From positions 4,402,001-4,466,000 of the forward strand of contig NZ_CP144164.1 of the NCBI RefSeq assembly GCF_037478005.1: a stretch of DNA of 64,000 nucleotides, given 5' to 3'. The notes below the pieces were generated by a model. It searched no databases. It saw only the letters and a program-made list of their open reading frames with translations, and was not told where the DNA came from. Position numbers and translations under genes: made by a program. This DNA comes from Alteromonas sp. M12 (GTDB taxonomy: Bacteria > Pseudomonadota > Gammaproteobacteria > Enterobacterales > Alteromonadaceae). Shown piece after piece: positions 53,229 to 62,143 of the stretch (position 1 is the stretch's first letter; the number at the start of each line of letters is the position of its first letter).

Positions 53229-54014
53229 ATGACCAAATTAAACACAGTATTGATAACGGGAGCATCAGAAGGGATTGGCAGGAGTTTCGCCGAAACCTTT
53301 GCCAAACACGGACACGATCTGGTTTTAGTGGCTCGTAATCAGCAAAAGTTAAATGAATTATCGATTTATTTAAATGCAAAATATGCTGTGACTTGTCATG
53401 TATATCCCACTGACTTAAGCCTTAAACATAGCGCACAAAAGTTATATGAACAGTTAATGACCGATAAAATAGAAGTCGACATTTTGGTCAATAACGCAGG
53501 CATGATGCAAATAGACCCCATTCAACAAGCGGATGTAGATACGCTTAACAACTTAATTCAACTGAACATTCAAAGCCTAGTCAATATGACCCGCGTATTT
53601 GTTGGCCCTATGATTGCGAAGGGCGAAGGCCGAATAGTCAATGTAGGCTCTATAGCCAGCTTTATGCCGACCCCAAGTTTTAGTGCATATGGTGCAAGTA
53701 AAGCATTTGTTTTGTCGTTCAGTGAAGGGATTTCAGAAGATCTTAAAGGTACCGGCGTAACTGTGACTTGCGTGTGTCCGGGGATTACTGAAACTAAGAT
53801 GTTGAGTGGCGCCCATGGCGTTGAACAGTACATCCCAAGTTTTCTAAAAGCACAACCAGATTCCCTCACCAACGACGCCTATAAAGCTATGATGAAAGGT
53901 GACGTGGTATTTCTAGATAAATTGGCCAATAAAATGTTAGTCCAGTATGCCACCCATTATCCACGCTGGATGGTACGGCGTATCAATGGCTTATTTCGTA
54001 GATTTACCCTTTAA
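53229..54014 (+). CDS. Short-chain dehydrogenase/reductase
   Basis: The 261-residue protein has the SDR nucleotide-binding motif TGASEGIGRSFA, NNAG (VNNAGMMQ), catalytic Ser in IVNVGSIASF and the YxxxK pair in SAYGASKAF. No signal peptide is present. The substrate is not known. It is followed 71 bases later by a VOC-family gene on the same strand. Confidence 0.9.
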   Translation: MTKLNTVLITGASEGIGRSFAETFAKHGHDLVLVARNQQKLNELSIYLNAKYAVTCHVYPTDLSLKHSAQKLYEQLMTDKIEVDILVNNAGMMQIDPIQQADVDTLNNLIQLNIQSLVNMTRVFVGPMIAKGEGRIVNVGSIASFMPTPSFSAYGASKAFVLSFSEGISEDLKGTGVTVTCVCPGITETKMLSGAHGVEQYIPSFLKAQPDSLTNDAYKAMMKGDVVFLDKLANKMLVQYATHYPRWMVRRINGLFRRFTL

Positions 54015-54085
54015 ATTTAAAGGGTACTAAAAATTTGACCTATACTTCTCGAAGTTTTAGTGAAGTATTTTGATAGGAGAAAGTT

Positions 54086-54463
54086 ATGCAAAATCCAGTT
54101 GGTTGGTTTGAAATTTATGTCGACGACATTAAGCGTGCTAAGGCATTTTATGAAAAAGTATTTGATGTAGAGTTGGAGGCGTTAAGCGATCCTAGTGATG
54201 GCAGTGTAGAGATGCTCGCTTTCCCATCTGACATGGAAAAATATGGCGCATCAGGCGCACTCGTGAAGATGTCAGATTTTCCTGCTGGCGGAAATAGTAC
54301 CTTAGTCTATTTTTCCTGTGATGACTGCGCAATAGAAGGAGCTAAAGTTGAGAGTGCCGGAGGACAGGTTCAACGGCAAAAAATGTCGATCGGTGATTAC
54401 GGATTTATAGTGCTTGCGATAGATACGGAAGGCAATATGTTCGGGTTGCATTCCATGAGCTAA
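54086..54463 (+). CDS. VOC-family glyoxalase-like protein
   Basis: The 125-residue protein is one VOC (glyoxalase/dioxygenase) fold: NPVGWFEIYVDDIKRAKAFYEKVF at the start and GFIVLAIDTEGNMFGLHSM at the end. Such small proteins may be isomerases, thiol transferases or binding proteins; the function is unknown. AGGAGAAAG precedes the ATG. The last codons and the stop run straight into the palindromic repeat block: the stop TAA lies in a CATGAGCTAAAACCCATG unit, so the repeat may have reshaped the 3' end. Confidence 0.88.
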   Translation: MQNPVGWFEIYVDDIKRAKAFYEKVFDVELEALSDPSDGSVEMLAFPSDMEKYGASGALVKMSDFPAGGNSTLVYFSCDDCAIEGAKVESAGGQVQRQKMSIGDYGFIVLAIDTEGNMFGLHSMS

Positions 54464-54785
54464 AACCCATGCCACATGAACTCTCCCTGTAGGCGGCTGC
54501 TTTAGCCCCGCGAGAACATACAAGATTCCATGGCCTAAAGGCCATGCTACGATATTTCTATTGTAGGCGGCGGCTTTAGCCCCGCGAGAACATACAAGAT
54601 TCCATGGCCTAAAGGCCATGCTACGGTATTTTTATTGTAGGCGGCTGCTTTAGCCCCGCGAAAGAAGACAAGCCTCCCATGGGCTAAAACCCATGCTACA
54701 AAAGCTGGATGAACGCCCTCCCCGTAGGCGGAGCTTTCGCTCTGCCCATAACATTGTAAAACCCATGGGCAGAAAACCCACTCAT
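54454..54785. repeat. Palindromic repeat block after the VOC gene
   Basis: About four units of about 74 bases carry CATGGCCTAAAGGCCATG or CATGGGCTAAAACCCATG hairpins and GTAGGCGGCTGCTTTAGCCC hairpins, separated by CGAGAACATACAAGATTC spacers. The outer units are diverged. It shares its cores with the blocks at 31551, 56037 and 62265. Confidence 0.9.
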
Positions 54786-54954
54786 CAAAACTAATACCAA
54801 TTCAGCAAAAAATATATTTATCTTAAAGATAAATTTTTTTTGTTTCACAGCCCGTTAGGAAGTTGCAATGATAACTCCACTCAAACAGAGTCAGGATGGA
54901 GCGAGTTCTATTCTGTCATGCAATGAGTAATGAATATTTAACTGGTGAGCTAAA
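54464..54954. other. Gap between the VOC gene and the 55-residue gene
   Basis: The first 320 bases are palindromic repeats. Next is an AT-rich perfect palindrome (54816-54834, ATTTATCTTAAAGATAAAT) followed by eight T residues, which may act as a weak terminator or operator, then the leader of the 55-residue gene. Confidence 0.6.
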
Positions 54955-55122
54955 ATGAGCAAAGATTACAGACGCGAAAAAGAAGACTTTGATAATTCAG
55001 ACTGGATGTATAGTAATTCTGACGCGCCGCACAAAAGTAAGCGTATGAATGATATTGAAAGGCGTAAACGAGACAGTAAAAAGTTGAGTCGAGAGCGAGA
55101 TAGACAATCTCAATATCATTAA
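54955..55122 (+). CDS. Small charged hypothetical protein (55 residues)
   Basis: This reading frame encodes a highly charged peptide (MSKDYRREKEDFDNSDWMYS ... RKRDSKKLSRERDRQSQYH) with no signal peptide or known motif. GGTGAG six bases upstream is a fair ribosome-binding site. An 11-codon frame (54923-54958) ends in an ATGA overlap with its start and could couple translation. I do not recognise the family. The basic C-terminal half could bind nucleic acid, but that is speculation. Confidence 0.55.
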   Translation: MSKDYRREKEDFDNSDWMYSNSDAPHKSKRMNDIERRKRDSKKLSRERDRQSQYH

Positions 55123-55211
55123 GCTAGAAAGATTAAGCAGGCCATAGGGCTTGCTTAATCGGCATATTTAAAGTATTAAACGGGTAACCTAGTCAAATTC
55201 GTGAATTTGTT

Positions 55212-56036
55212 GTGGATATCCGTTTCCTTAGTACTTTTTTGGAAGTTGCTAATACACGCCATTTTGGTAAAGCAGCTGACAACTTATACCTCACTCAATC
55301 TGCCGTTAGTGCCAGGATTAAATTGCTCGAAGAGTATTTTAATACAGCCTTGTTTATTCGTAATCGAAATAGTATTCAACTTACTCCAGCTGGTGAACAG
55401 CTCATTCCTTACGCGAAACAACTGTCGGCAAAACTGCTAGAGGCAAAACAAGCATTAAATCATAAAAGCGTCAGATTTTTGAGTGTGGCAACCACTCCGA
55501 ATGCATTCTATTTAAGTCTTGATAAGATCCTCTGCGAGGTCGCTCATCAATTTCCTGAGATATCGCTTCGAACAGATTTAGGAAACACTGAATTGTTGTC
55601 TAGGCAACTACATGAACGCACCATAGACATGGCCTTCACCACAGAACCGCTTAAACTGGATAACGTTGAAACCAGTCAAATAGCAGAAATCCCCCTGCGT
55701 TTTTTTGCCAAACCCAATAGCCAAGATTTGGAAGAATATGTTCACATTGAGTGGAGCCATAAAGTCACAGACAATGTTTATCAACAATTCCCCCAATGCC
55801 GAAATGCACGTTTAAAAACCAGCTCTTATCAAATAGGACTTGGGCAATTAAATAGTAGTGAAAAAGGCTGTACATTATTACCTGAAACAGGAAGCTACCC
55901 CGGATTGGTAAAATTGGATATTCCTTGTGATTTTAACGTGCGTATTTATCTGAATGTGATTGAAAATAACAATATTGAAGAACTCATTGCAGTAGTTAAA
56001 TTTATCACAAACTCAGTTTCTGCAATAAGCTCCTAA
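55212..56036 (+). CDS. LysR-family regulator, HdfR-like
   Basis: The 274-residue protein has a LysR winged helix at the N-terminus (FLSTFLEVANTRHFGKAADNLYLTQSAVSARIKLLEEYF), close to HdfR, and a shorter substrate-binding domain. The start is a GTG at 55212 with no strong ribosome-binding site. Its target is unknown. The coding end merges into a palindromic repeat block; the stop lies in CTCCTAAAGGCC. Confidence 0.85.
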   Translation: MDIRFLSTFLEVANTRHFGKAADNLYLTQSAVSARIKLLEEYFNTALFIRNRNSIQLTPAGEQLIPYAKQLSAKLLEAKQALNHKSVRFLSVATTPNAFYLSLDKILCEVAHQFPEISLRTDLGNTELLSRQLHERTIDMAFTTEPLKLDNVETSQIAEIPLRFFAKPNSQDLEEYVHIEWSHKVTDNVYQQFPQCRNARLKTSSYQIGLGQLNSSEKGCTLLPETGSYPGLVKLDIPCDFNVRIYLNVIENNNIEELIAVVKFITNSVSAISS

Positions 56037-56310
56037 AGGCCGCGCCCGATGGGCTGGATGAAATCCCCTCTCTGTAGGCGGGTGCTTTAGCCTCGCAATG
56101 TGTTTGAGATATTCCATGGCCTAAAGGCCATGCTACAGGGTTTCTATTGTAGGCGACGGCTTTAGCCCCGCGAAAAAAACAACCTCCCATGGCCTAAAGG
56201 CCATGCTACGGATTTGAATGTGTAGGCGCGTGCTTTAGCGCCGCGAAAAATACAAGCCTCCCATGGCCTAAAGGCCATGCTACGGGTTTGAATGTGTAGG
56301 CGGGTGTGAT
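56037..56310. repeat. Palindromic repeat block after the HdfR-like gene
   Basis: Three to four units mix two spacer types: TGTGTTTGAGATATTCCATGG (as at 62265) and GCGAAAAAAACAACCTCCC (as at 31551). The hairpin cores are CATGGCCTAAAGGCCATG and GTAGGCG.GGCTTTAGC. It ends abruptly at GTAGGCGGGTG, next to the stop of the small secreted protein. Confidence 0.9.
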
Positions 56311-56543
56311 TATACTTTTTTAGGTAATGCCGTTATTTTTGTGAAACCTTCAGATTCAAGCTCGTCGTTAACACAATTTAAAACAAACTCTTGCTTGCTC
56401 AAATCGCCAGTACCATCTTCCGCGGCGACTTCAAGACAGTATTGCAGCATATCAGCAACGGTGTCTGGATCTGCTGCTTCTTGCGCATAAGAAACACTAG
56501 CAAAAATTGCAGTTACTGCTACGCCTAATAGCCATTTATTCAT
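56310..56543 (-). CDS. Small secreted acidic protein (77 residues)
   Basis: The protein has a signal peptide (MNKWLLGVAVTAIFASVSYA, cleavage near AYA-QEA) and a mature part of about 57 residues that is acidic with two cysteines (DMLQYCLEVAAEDGTGDLSK and VLNCVNDELESEG). It is probably periplasmic with a disulfide. I use the ATG at 56543 with GGAGAAAAC upstream; 56555 is also in frame. It diverges from the RimK-like operon; whether it is a substrate of those enzymes is a guess. I do not recognise the family. Confidence 0.75.
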   Translation of the reverse strand: MNKWLLGVAVTAIFASVSYAQEAADPDTVADMLQYCLEVAAEDGTGDLSKQEFVLNCVNDELESEGFTKITALPKKV

Positions 56544-56784
56544 TGTTTTCTCCAATTCAATTAGGGAATTTAATCAGTCTAAAAAGTGGCTGAATTTTTA
56601 TCCCATTCATTGATCTTTGCCAGCAAATTAATTTGCTCGTGAAGACAATAATTTTTCGTCAATGTACTAGGCTTTTATTGTTGTATTTGGCTATGGAACG
56701 TCTATATTTCGCTCACTTTTTTAAGGCTGTTAAAATGACTTTTTCAGCGTTTAAAAAATTCACATTTAAGGCTGAAATTAACAA

Positions 56785-58245
56785 ATGTATAAATCGTTAG
56801 TCGTCGTTGACACGTTAGATGGGTTACCACAAATTGATGCAAATATAATCGATTTTGCTCAGTATTTGGCGGATTATCCTAAAGCTGGTGAACCCAAAAC
56901 CAGAGTAATCAACTTATGTAATACATCGCTTTATTTGAGCGAGGGTTACTACTGTTCGTTACTGGCTGAAGCCCGTCAACATAAGGTGTTACCCAGCGTT
57001 AACTGTATTAACGATTTAACCGCATTAAATCGGCACGAATCAGTAGAAAAATCTGGACTAACACTAGCTAAGTCTTTCCTTCCTATGCAATTTGATAAGG
57101 AAGAAGTGGAAATCTTGGTATTTTTTGGTTGGACCGAAAATGAAAGTTTCAAAAAGTTATCAAAACATGTGTTTGAACGTTATCCAGCGCCAATATTACG
57201 CCTAAAAATAAAGCCATCTGATAACTCTATTTGGGTGCAGGTATCGGTTATGGGCTGTAACGAGTTGGATGCGAAAACTTGGCCGGTGTTTATTCAGCGT
57301 TTGGAACATTACACCCAATCAACTTGGCGCAATCATTACAACAAGAAAAAATTCCGTTGGGACATGGCGATTTTAGTTAATGAACAGGAAAAAACACCTC
57401 CAAGTGACAGTAAGGCGTTGAAAAGCTTTATAAAGGCTGCTGAACAAGTGGGTATTCACGCGGAGCTAATTAACGCAAAACAAGCAACCAATATTGGTCA
57501 GTATGATGCTCTATTTATCAGAGAAACCACTGCGATCGATCACCACACCTATCGTTTAGCGCGCAAAGCTGAACAAGATGGTCTGGTAGTCATTGATGAT
57601 GCGCAGTCGATTCTGCGCTGTTGCAATAAAGTGTTTTTACACGATGCATTTAGCTATAACAAAGTACCAGCTCCAAAAAGCAGTTTTGTGTCAAACGCAC
57701 TTGATGAAACCTGCGAAAAGCTAGCCGCAGAATTTGGCTATCCAATCGTACTTAAGTTACCCGAAAGTTCGTTTTCAATGGGTGTGTTTAAAGTTGAGAA
57801 CTTTGCCGAGCTAAAATTGAAATTAACCGAAATGTTGACTAAATCAGCGTTGGTTTTAGTCCAAGAGTACGTTTATACCGATTTCGATTGGCGTATTGGT
57901 GTGCTTAATGGCCGTGCTATTTATGCTTGCCGTTATTTTATGGCTCGCAATCACTGGCAAATATACAACCACGGCTCCAAAGCACATTTCTCCGGTGATT
58001 TTGAGACTTTGCCAACTTTCGAAGTACCCAAGCCCGTGTTAGATGCGGCGGTGAAAGCCAGTGCTATCGTTGGTAAAGGTTTATACGGAGTAGACATCAA
58101 ACAGGTTAATAACCAGGTATATGTGATTGAAGTGAATGACAACCCCAGTTTGGAGTCGAAAGTGGAAGACCTTTATTTAGGTAAAGAGCTGTACATGATC
58201 ATTATGCAAGAATTTGCGAATCGTCTTGAAGCGAGAGGTCGCTAA
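56785..58245 (+). CDS. RimK-like ATP-grasp ligase with N-terminal RLAN domain
   Basis: The 486-residue protein has an N-terminal RLAN domain (about residues 1-150: SLVVVDTLDGLPQIDANIID, VINLCNTSLYLSEGYYCSLL) and a C-terminal RimK-like ATP-grasp domain. The latter shows KLPESSFSMGVFKVEN, QEYVYTDFDWRIGVLNGRAI and the metal-binding VIEVNDNPSLE. ATP-grasp RimK relatives add glutamate or other amino acids to protein or peptide ends. It is followed directly by a GNAT-peptidase fusion, pointing to a peptide-modifying pathway. The start ATG has only a weak ribosome-binding site. Confidence 0.9.
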   Translation: MYKSLVVVDTLDGLPQIDANIIDFAQYLADYPKAGEPKTRVINLCNTSLYLSEGYYCSLLAEARQHKVLPSVNCINDLTALNRHESVEKSGLTLAKSFLPMQFDKEEVEILVFFGWTENESFKKLSKHVFERYPAPILRLKIKPSDNSIWVQVSVMGCNELDAKTWPVFIQRLEHYTQSTWRNHYNKKKFRWDMAILVNEQEKTPPSDSKALKSFIKAAEQVGIHAELINAKQATNIGQYDALFIRETTAIDHHTYRLARKAEQDGLVVIDDAQSILRCCNKVFLHDAFSYNKVPAPKSSFVSNALDETCEKLAAEFGYPIVLKLPESSFSMGVFKVENFAELKLKLTEMLTKSALVLVQEYVYTDFDWRIGVLNGRAIYACRYFMARNHWQIYNHGSKAHFSGDFETLPTFEVPKPVLDAAVKASAIVGKGLYGVDIKQVNNQVYVIEVNDNPSLESKVEDLYLGKELYMIIMQEFANRLEARGR

Positions 58246-59418
58246 GTGAACGTTATGGTATCTAAACAACAAACGATGCCAATTTTAATAAGAGCAGCTG
58301 CAAATGAAGATTTGCAGCAACTGCTCGAATTGGAAAAACAGAGTTTCGATTCTGATCGGCTAAGCCGCCGGAGTTTCAGGCATTGGCTGAAATCTCCTAC
58401 ATGTGTATTTATTGTGGCGGTACAAGAAAACGCGTCGGAAAAATCTCAAGCAGCGATATTGGGTTATGGACTTGTGTTGATGCGCAAAGGTACTCGTTTG
58501 TGCAGGCTATATTCGATTGCCGTATCGAAACAAGCCAAAGGAAGCGGTTTGGGCAAACGTATATTGAGTGAATTGGAAAAAGAATCTGTTGAGCGCGGAA
58601 AATTGTTTATGCGTTTAGAAGTAGCCTGTGACAATGAAACGGCGATAAACCTTTATAAATCTTTCGGTTACCGATCTTTTGGTGTTTATCGCAACTATTA
58701 TCATAACAGCGTAGACGCTTTGCGTATGCAAAAGCCGATTCACCAACGTTTAACTCAACAACGCTGGGCAAGTTACCCTTGGTATCGACAAACCACGGAG
58801 TTTACTTGTGGACCTGCAGCTTTGATGATGGCGATGAATAATCTCGATTCTGAGATGAACATGAACCAATCTTTAGAGTTAGATATTTGGCGACAAGCTA
58901 CCACCATTTTCATGACATCTGGTCACGGTGGTTGTCATCCTATTGGTTTAGGCATAGCGGCAATGGAACGGGGTTTTGATGCCAAGGTATATGTAAATAC
59001 AAAAGACACTTTGTTTCTTGATGGCGTGCGCAGTGAGCATAAAAAAAACATCATGCATGCTGTTGAAAAACGCTTTAAACAACGAGCAAAGGAAATTGGA
59101 TTACCGATCCAATATAGCGCACCCAGTGTAGCAATGATCCAATCAGAATTAGCAGCAGGTTCGGTAGTGCTGAGCCTGATAAGTACCTATCAACTAGACG
59201 GTAAAAAGTCACCGCATTGGGTCACTATTACCCATGTGGATGATGACTGCTTATATTTCCATGACCCTGATCCAGATGACACCACAGAGGAAGTTGATAA
59301 TCAGCAAATGGCAGATTGCCAACATATTCCGTTGGCGAAAGAAGACTTTAATAATTTGTCGGTATTTGGTAAGTCCAAATTACGTACAGCCGTTGTTATT
59401 AGTCGTGTAAATAAATAA
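58246..59418 (+). CDS. GNAT acetyltransferase fused to a C39-like cysteine peptidase
   Basis: The 390-residue protein joins an N-terminal GNAT acetyltransferase (about residues 10-160: LYSIAVSKQAKGSGLGKRIL is the acetyl-CoA loop; NLYKSFGYRSFG) to a C-terminal papain-fold C39-like peptidase. In the latter the Cys is in TEFTCGPAALMM, the His in SPHWVTITHV and the Asp in FHDPDPDD. C39 peptidases cleave double-glycine leaders. The GTG start directly follows the ligase stop, so the two are cotranslated. Together they could trim, acetylate and amidate a peptide; substrate unknown. Confidence 0.9.
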   Translation: MNVMVSKQQTMPILIRAAANEDLQQLLELEKQSFDSDRLSRRSFRHWLKSPTCVFIVAVQENASEKSQAAILGYGLVLMRKGTRLCRLYSIAVSKQAKGSGLGKRILSELEKESVERGKLFMRLEVACDNETAINLYKSFGYRSFGVYRNYYHNSVDALRMQKPIHQRLTQQRWASYPWYRQTTEFTCGPAALMMAMNNLDSEMNMNQSLELDIWRQATTIFMTSGHGGCHPIGLGIAAMERGFDAKVYVNTKDTLFLDGVRSEHKKNIMHAVEKRFKQRAKEIGLPIQYSAPSVAMIQSELAAGSVVLSLISTYQLDGKKSPHWVTITHVDDDCLYFHDPDPDDTTEEVDNQQMADCQHIPLAKEDFNNLSVFGKSKLRTAVVISRVNK

Positions 59419-59427
59419 GGAAAAAAC

Positions 59428-60213
59428 ATGACAAGCAATTTTTCATCTCAACTGATTGAAGTTAACTGCATCGCAGACACCCTTGAACTCAAGGCGATTC
59501 AAAGTCAGTTTGCTAAACACTTTGTGGTTAATCGTTACAGAGATGCGTTACATATAGATCTTCCTAAAGGTCATGTATTTATATTTGACTATGGGGTGGT
59601 TGTGACTTGGGGAATCAGTGCCGCTAAAAAGACTGATTTAATGGAAGACTTGAAGGCGTTTAATACCACAGGTCCAACTGAGCACTGGGAAGTTTACCAG
59701 TTTAATTTGGTCGATGATGCCAAGCTATCCATTTGCAATGACATCTTTACTTTAGGCGCGGCGAAAACTCACACTTTATTGGCCATAAGCCATGCTTTTG
59801 CGCAGTCACGTAAATTGGAAGTATTTGAATCTCAAGCGGAAAGTACGATTACCCATAATCGACATCTGGCAAAAGAACTTGCTACCACAGGTAATATCAA
59901 ATTAAGCCGAAAAAAGCTGGCGATGCGACGAGGAGCGCTATTTCAAACTAAAAACGACATTATGTTGCGTTTTAGTTTATTGGATGTACCAGAATATTTT
60001 TGGGATTACCCTGCGACCCAAGAAGATTATTTGGCCGCAACCAAATATCTTGAACTGACTCAAAGAATTGAATTGCTCAACCTCAAGCTAGAAACTATTC
60101 ATGAACTCTTTGAAATGCTGGCGGCGGAGCAAAACCATAAACATTCTTCATTTTTGGAATGGATAATCATCATCTTGATTGCGGTGGAAATTGTGCTTTT
60201 TTTCGTTCATTAA
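59428..60213 (+). CDS. RMD1/DUF155-family protein with a C-terminal membrane anchor
   Basis: The 261-residue protein belongs to the RMD1/DUF155 family (FIFDYGVVVTWG; FTLGAAKTHTLLAISHAFAQS; KFVLFQ-like GALFQTKNDIMLRFSLLD) and ends in a membrane helix (WIIIILIAVEIVLFFVH). Family roles are poorly known; eukaryotic members act in mitochondria. It is nine bases after the GNAT-peptidase gene, the third gene of the operon. The coding end overlaps a hairpin (60210-60231). Confidence 0.85.
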   Translation: MTSNFSSQLIEVNCIADTLELKAIQSQFAKHFVVNRYRDALHIDLPKGHVFIFDYGVVVTWGISAAKKTDLMEDLKAFNTTGPTEHWEVYQFNLVDDAKLSICNDIFTLGAAKTHTLLAISHAFAQSRKLEVFESQAESTITHNRHLAKELATTGNIKLSRKKLAMRRGALFQTKNDIMLRFSLLDVPEYFWDYPATQEDYLAATKYLELTQRIELLNLKLETIHELFEMLAAEQNHKHSSFLEWIIIILIAVEIVLFFVH

Positions 60214-60238
60214 CCGCAGGTTAGCGGTTAATCATAAA

Positions 60239-60268
60239 GGCCAAATACCTAACTGTATTTGGCCGTTT
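60239..60268. terminator. Bidirectional terminator between the RMD1 and TonB receptor genes
   Basis: GGCCAAATAC (60239-60248) and GTATTTGGCC (60255-60264) form a perfect 10-bp stem with a six-base loop between convergent genes. A second hairpin (TTAACCGC/GCGGTTAA, 60210-60231) precedes it. T-runs are short on both sides. Confidence 0.75.
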
Positions 60269-60283
60269 AAAGATATTTTTAGT

Positions 60284-62143
60284 TTAAAATTGATAGGTCA
60301 TACCAACCCGAAAATTGGCATCATTATTCTCAAACCCAACGGAATCTTGAATGTCATGAGCAAGGGCGTTATCGATATTTAAGTGAGTCTGCAAATTATC
60401 CGATAACTGCCAATTTGCTGATACACCGTATTTAGCATATCCACCCAATTCAACTAATCCTGTGGGAATTGAACTATCTAAATACGCATCCCTCACATCT
60501 GCAAAAATTGAGATAGTCACGTCGTGCCACTGGGCATCTAAACTTGCACCGCCAGACCATTCAGGGCGTCTGCGCAACTGGCTTTGCTGGCCGTCAACCG
60601 TGATATCTACATAACTTACGTCAATTGACAGTTGCAGCCACTTTGTTAATTCAATATTACTGTTTAGCTCTACCCCTGAAGTTTCCACACTACTTCGATT
60701 GACTGAGGTAAATAGTTCAGCGTCAAAATCTACCAAATCAGTGAAATCATTTTCAAATAACACCAATGTAATTTGCCCCAGTTCAAAGACCCATTCCACG
60801 CCGAGTTCTTTATTGACACTGCGCTCTGGTTGCAACTCCGGATTGCCCACCAGCGGATGTGCCAAGGCAAAAAAGCTCGGCAATTTATAACCTTCGTTGT
60901 ACACCGCAAACACATTTACATCATCAGAAAGATCATAATGTCCAGCGAATCGAACCGATGTTTCACTATCGAAGTTGTCAGCATCGTCATATCGCAATCC
61001 TAAATCTATAGCATAGTTATTTTGCGCATATTTCCCTTCAATAAAGGCACTTTGCGAATTCTGTTCTAATACAAAATCTACAGGTAGTTGAAATCCATAA
61101 TCAAGAAAGCCAGTATTGCTGCCTTCAGCATCGCGTGCACTAACCCCAACCACAATGGTAGTTTGTTGATTTAGCTGATGATTCACAAACAATTCAATTT
61201 CAGAACGAGTGAACTGTGAATCAATAACACTAGCAGGCACACCTGATTGCACTCCTTCGGCGATACCTGGGTGATCTGATGACTCCTGACGATCCAACCA
61301 AGACAGGTTAAGATTAACAGCCAACGATGGTTCTAACTGAAGCGTATTGTTTAAGCCCACCAGCCACTGCTCGCTGTTGCGTTGTTCGGCTACCTGAGGC
61401 ATTGCATAAAGCTCTCCACCGGAATCTTCAGCAAAACTCAGGTTTTCATTGTCACTGTAAGTGACTAACAGTCGGTGATTTTGTTTAGTGTTGGCAAAAG
61501 CGACTTTAAACAGACCTTGCTGACTGTTAGCCGTGGCAAAATCAGAAGCTTCCCTTTGCCTAGAAGATAGACTCGCCAACACCGAAACACCATTCGCGTA
61601 AGCATGGGAAAGATTTAAACTCCCGTTAACCTGTTTATCGCTGCCAACTTCCAAATTAATCGCTGGCGCAGCTTGCTCTCGAGTAATAATATGAATCACT
61701 CCGCTGATGGCCTCACCACCGTAGATGGCACTGATGCCACCGTGATAAACCTCAACTCGCTCGATACTTTGCGGGTTTATTTGGCTAAAATCGAAACCGC
61801 CCCCACGACTATTTGTTGAGTCATTAACCGCAACACCATCAATTAGAACCAAAGTGAAATTAGATTCGCCTCCACGCACAGATACAAAGGAAACACCACC
61901 AGCAACACCGTTCTCAGCAATAACGATATTGGGAATGCGATTCAGAAGGTCGAGTGTGGATGCAGGGTTGATAGCATCAATTTGCTCTCTAGATAAGCTG
62001 GAAAAACTGCCCGCTGTATTATCAGCTAGTCGCGTACCCGTAACCTGCAGTGTTTCCACATTTTGTTGGGCCAAAACCGATATTGAAGACACTGACAGGG
62101 AAAACAGCGCCGCAATGCAACAAAATCCGTACTTCAGATTCAC
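60284..62143 (-). CDS. BtuB-like TonB-dependent receptor
   Basis: The 619-residue outer membrane receptor has a signal peptide (LFSLSVSSISVLAQQ), a TonB box-like ETLQVTGTR, a plug with IPNIVIAENGVAGGVSFVSVRGG and VLIDGVAVND, and a barrel ending in GMTYQF. Its size and plug resemble the cobalamin receptor BtuB and small siderophore receptors; no cobalamin riboswitch is visible upstream, so the ligand is open. The start is a GTG at 62143 with AAGGAT upstream. Palindromic repeats lie further upstream. Confidence 0.88.
   Translation of the reverse strand: MNLKYGFCCIAALFSLSVSSISVLAQQNVETLQVTGTRLADNTAGSFSSLSREQIDAINPASTLDLLNRIPNIVIAENGVAGGVSFVSVRGGESNFTLVLIDGVAVNDSTNSRGGGFDFSQINPQSIERVEVYHGGISAIYGGEAISGVIHIITREQAAPAINLEVGSDKQVNGSLNLSHAYANGVSVLASLSSRQREASDFATANSQQGLFKVAFANTKQNHRLLVTYSDNENLSFAEDSGGELYAMPQVAEQRNSEQWLVGLNNTLQLEPSLAVNLNLSWLDRQESSDHPGIAEGVQSGVPASVIDSQFTRSEIELFVNHQLNQQTTIVVGVSARDAEGSNTGFLDYGFQLPVDFVLEQNSQSAFIEGKYAQNNYAIDLGLRYDDADNFDSETSVRFAGHYDLSDDVNVFAVYNEGYKLPSFFALAHPLVGNPELQPERSVNKELGVEWVFELGQITLVLFENDFTDLVDFDAELFTSVNRSSVETSGVELNSNIELTKWLQLSIDVSYVDITVDGQQSQLRRRPEWSGGASLDAQWHDVTISIFADVRDAYLDSSIPTGLVELGGYAKYGVSANWQLSDNLQTHLNIDNALAHDIQDSVGFENNDANFRVGMTYQF

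Noticed and set aside
54302..54619. Minus-strand 105-codon frame overlapping the VOC gene
   Set aside because: It combines the repeat-derived peptide with the reverse of a well-supported VOC gene.
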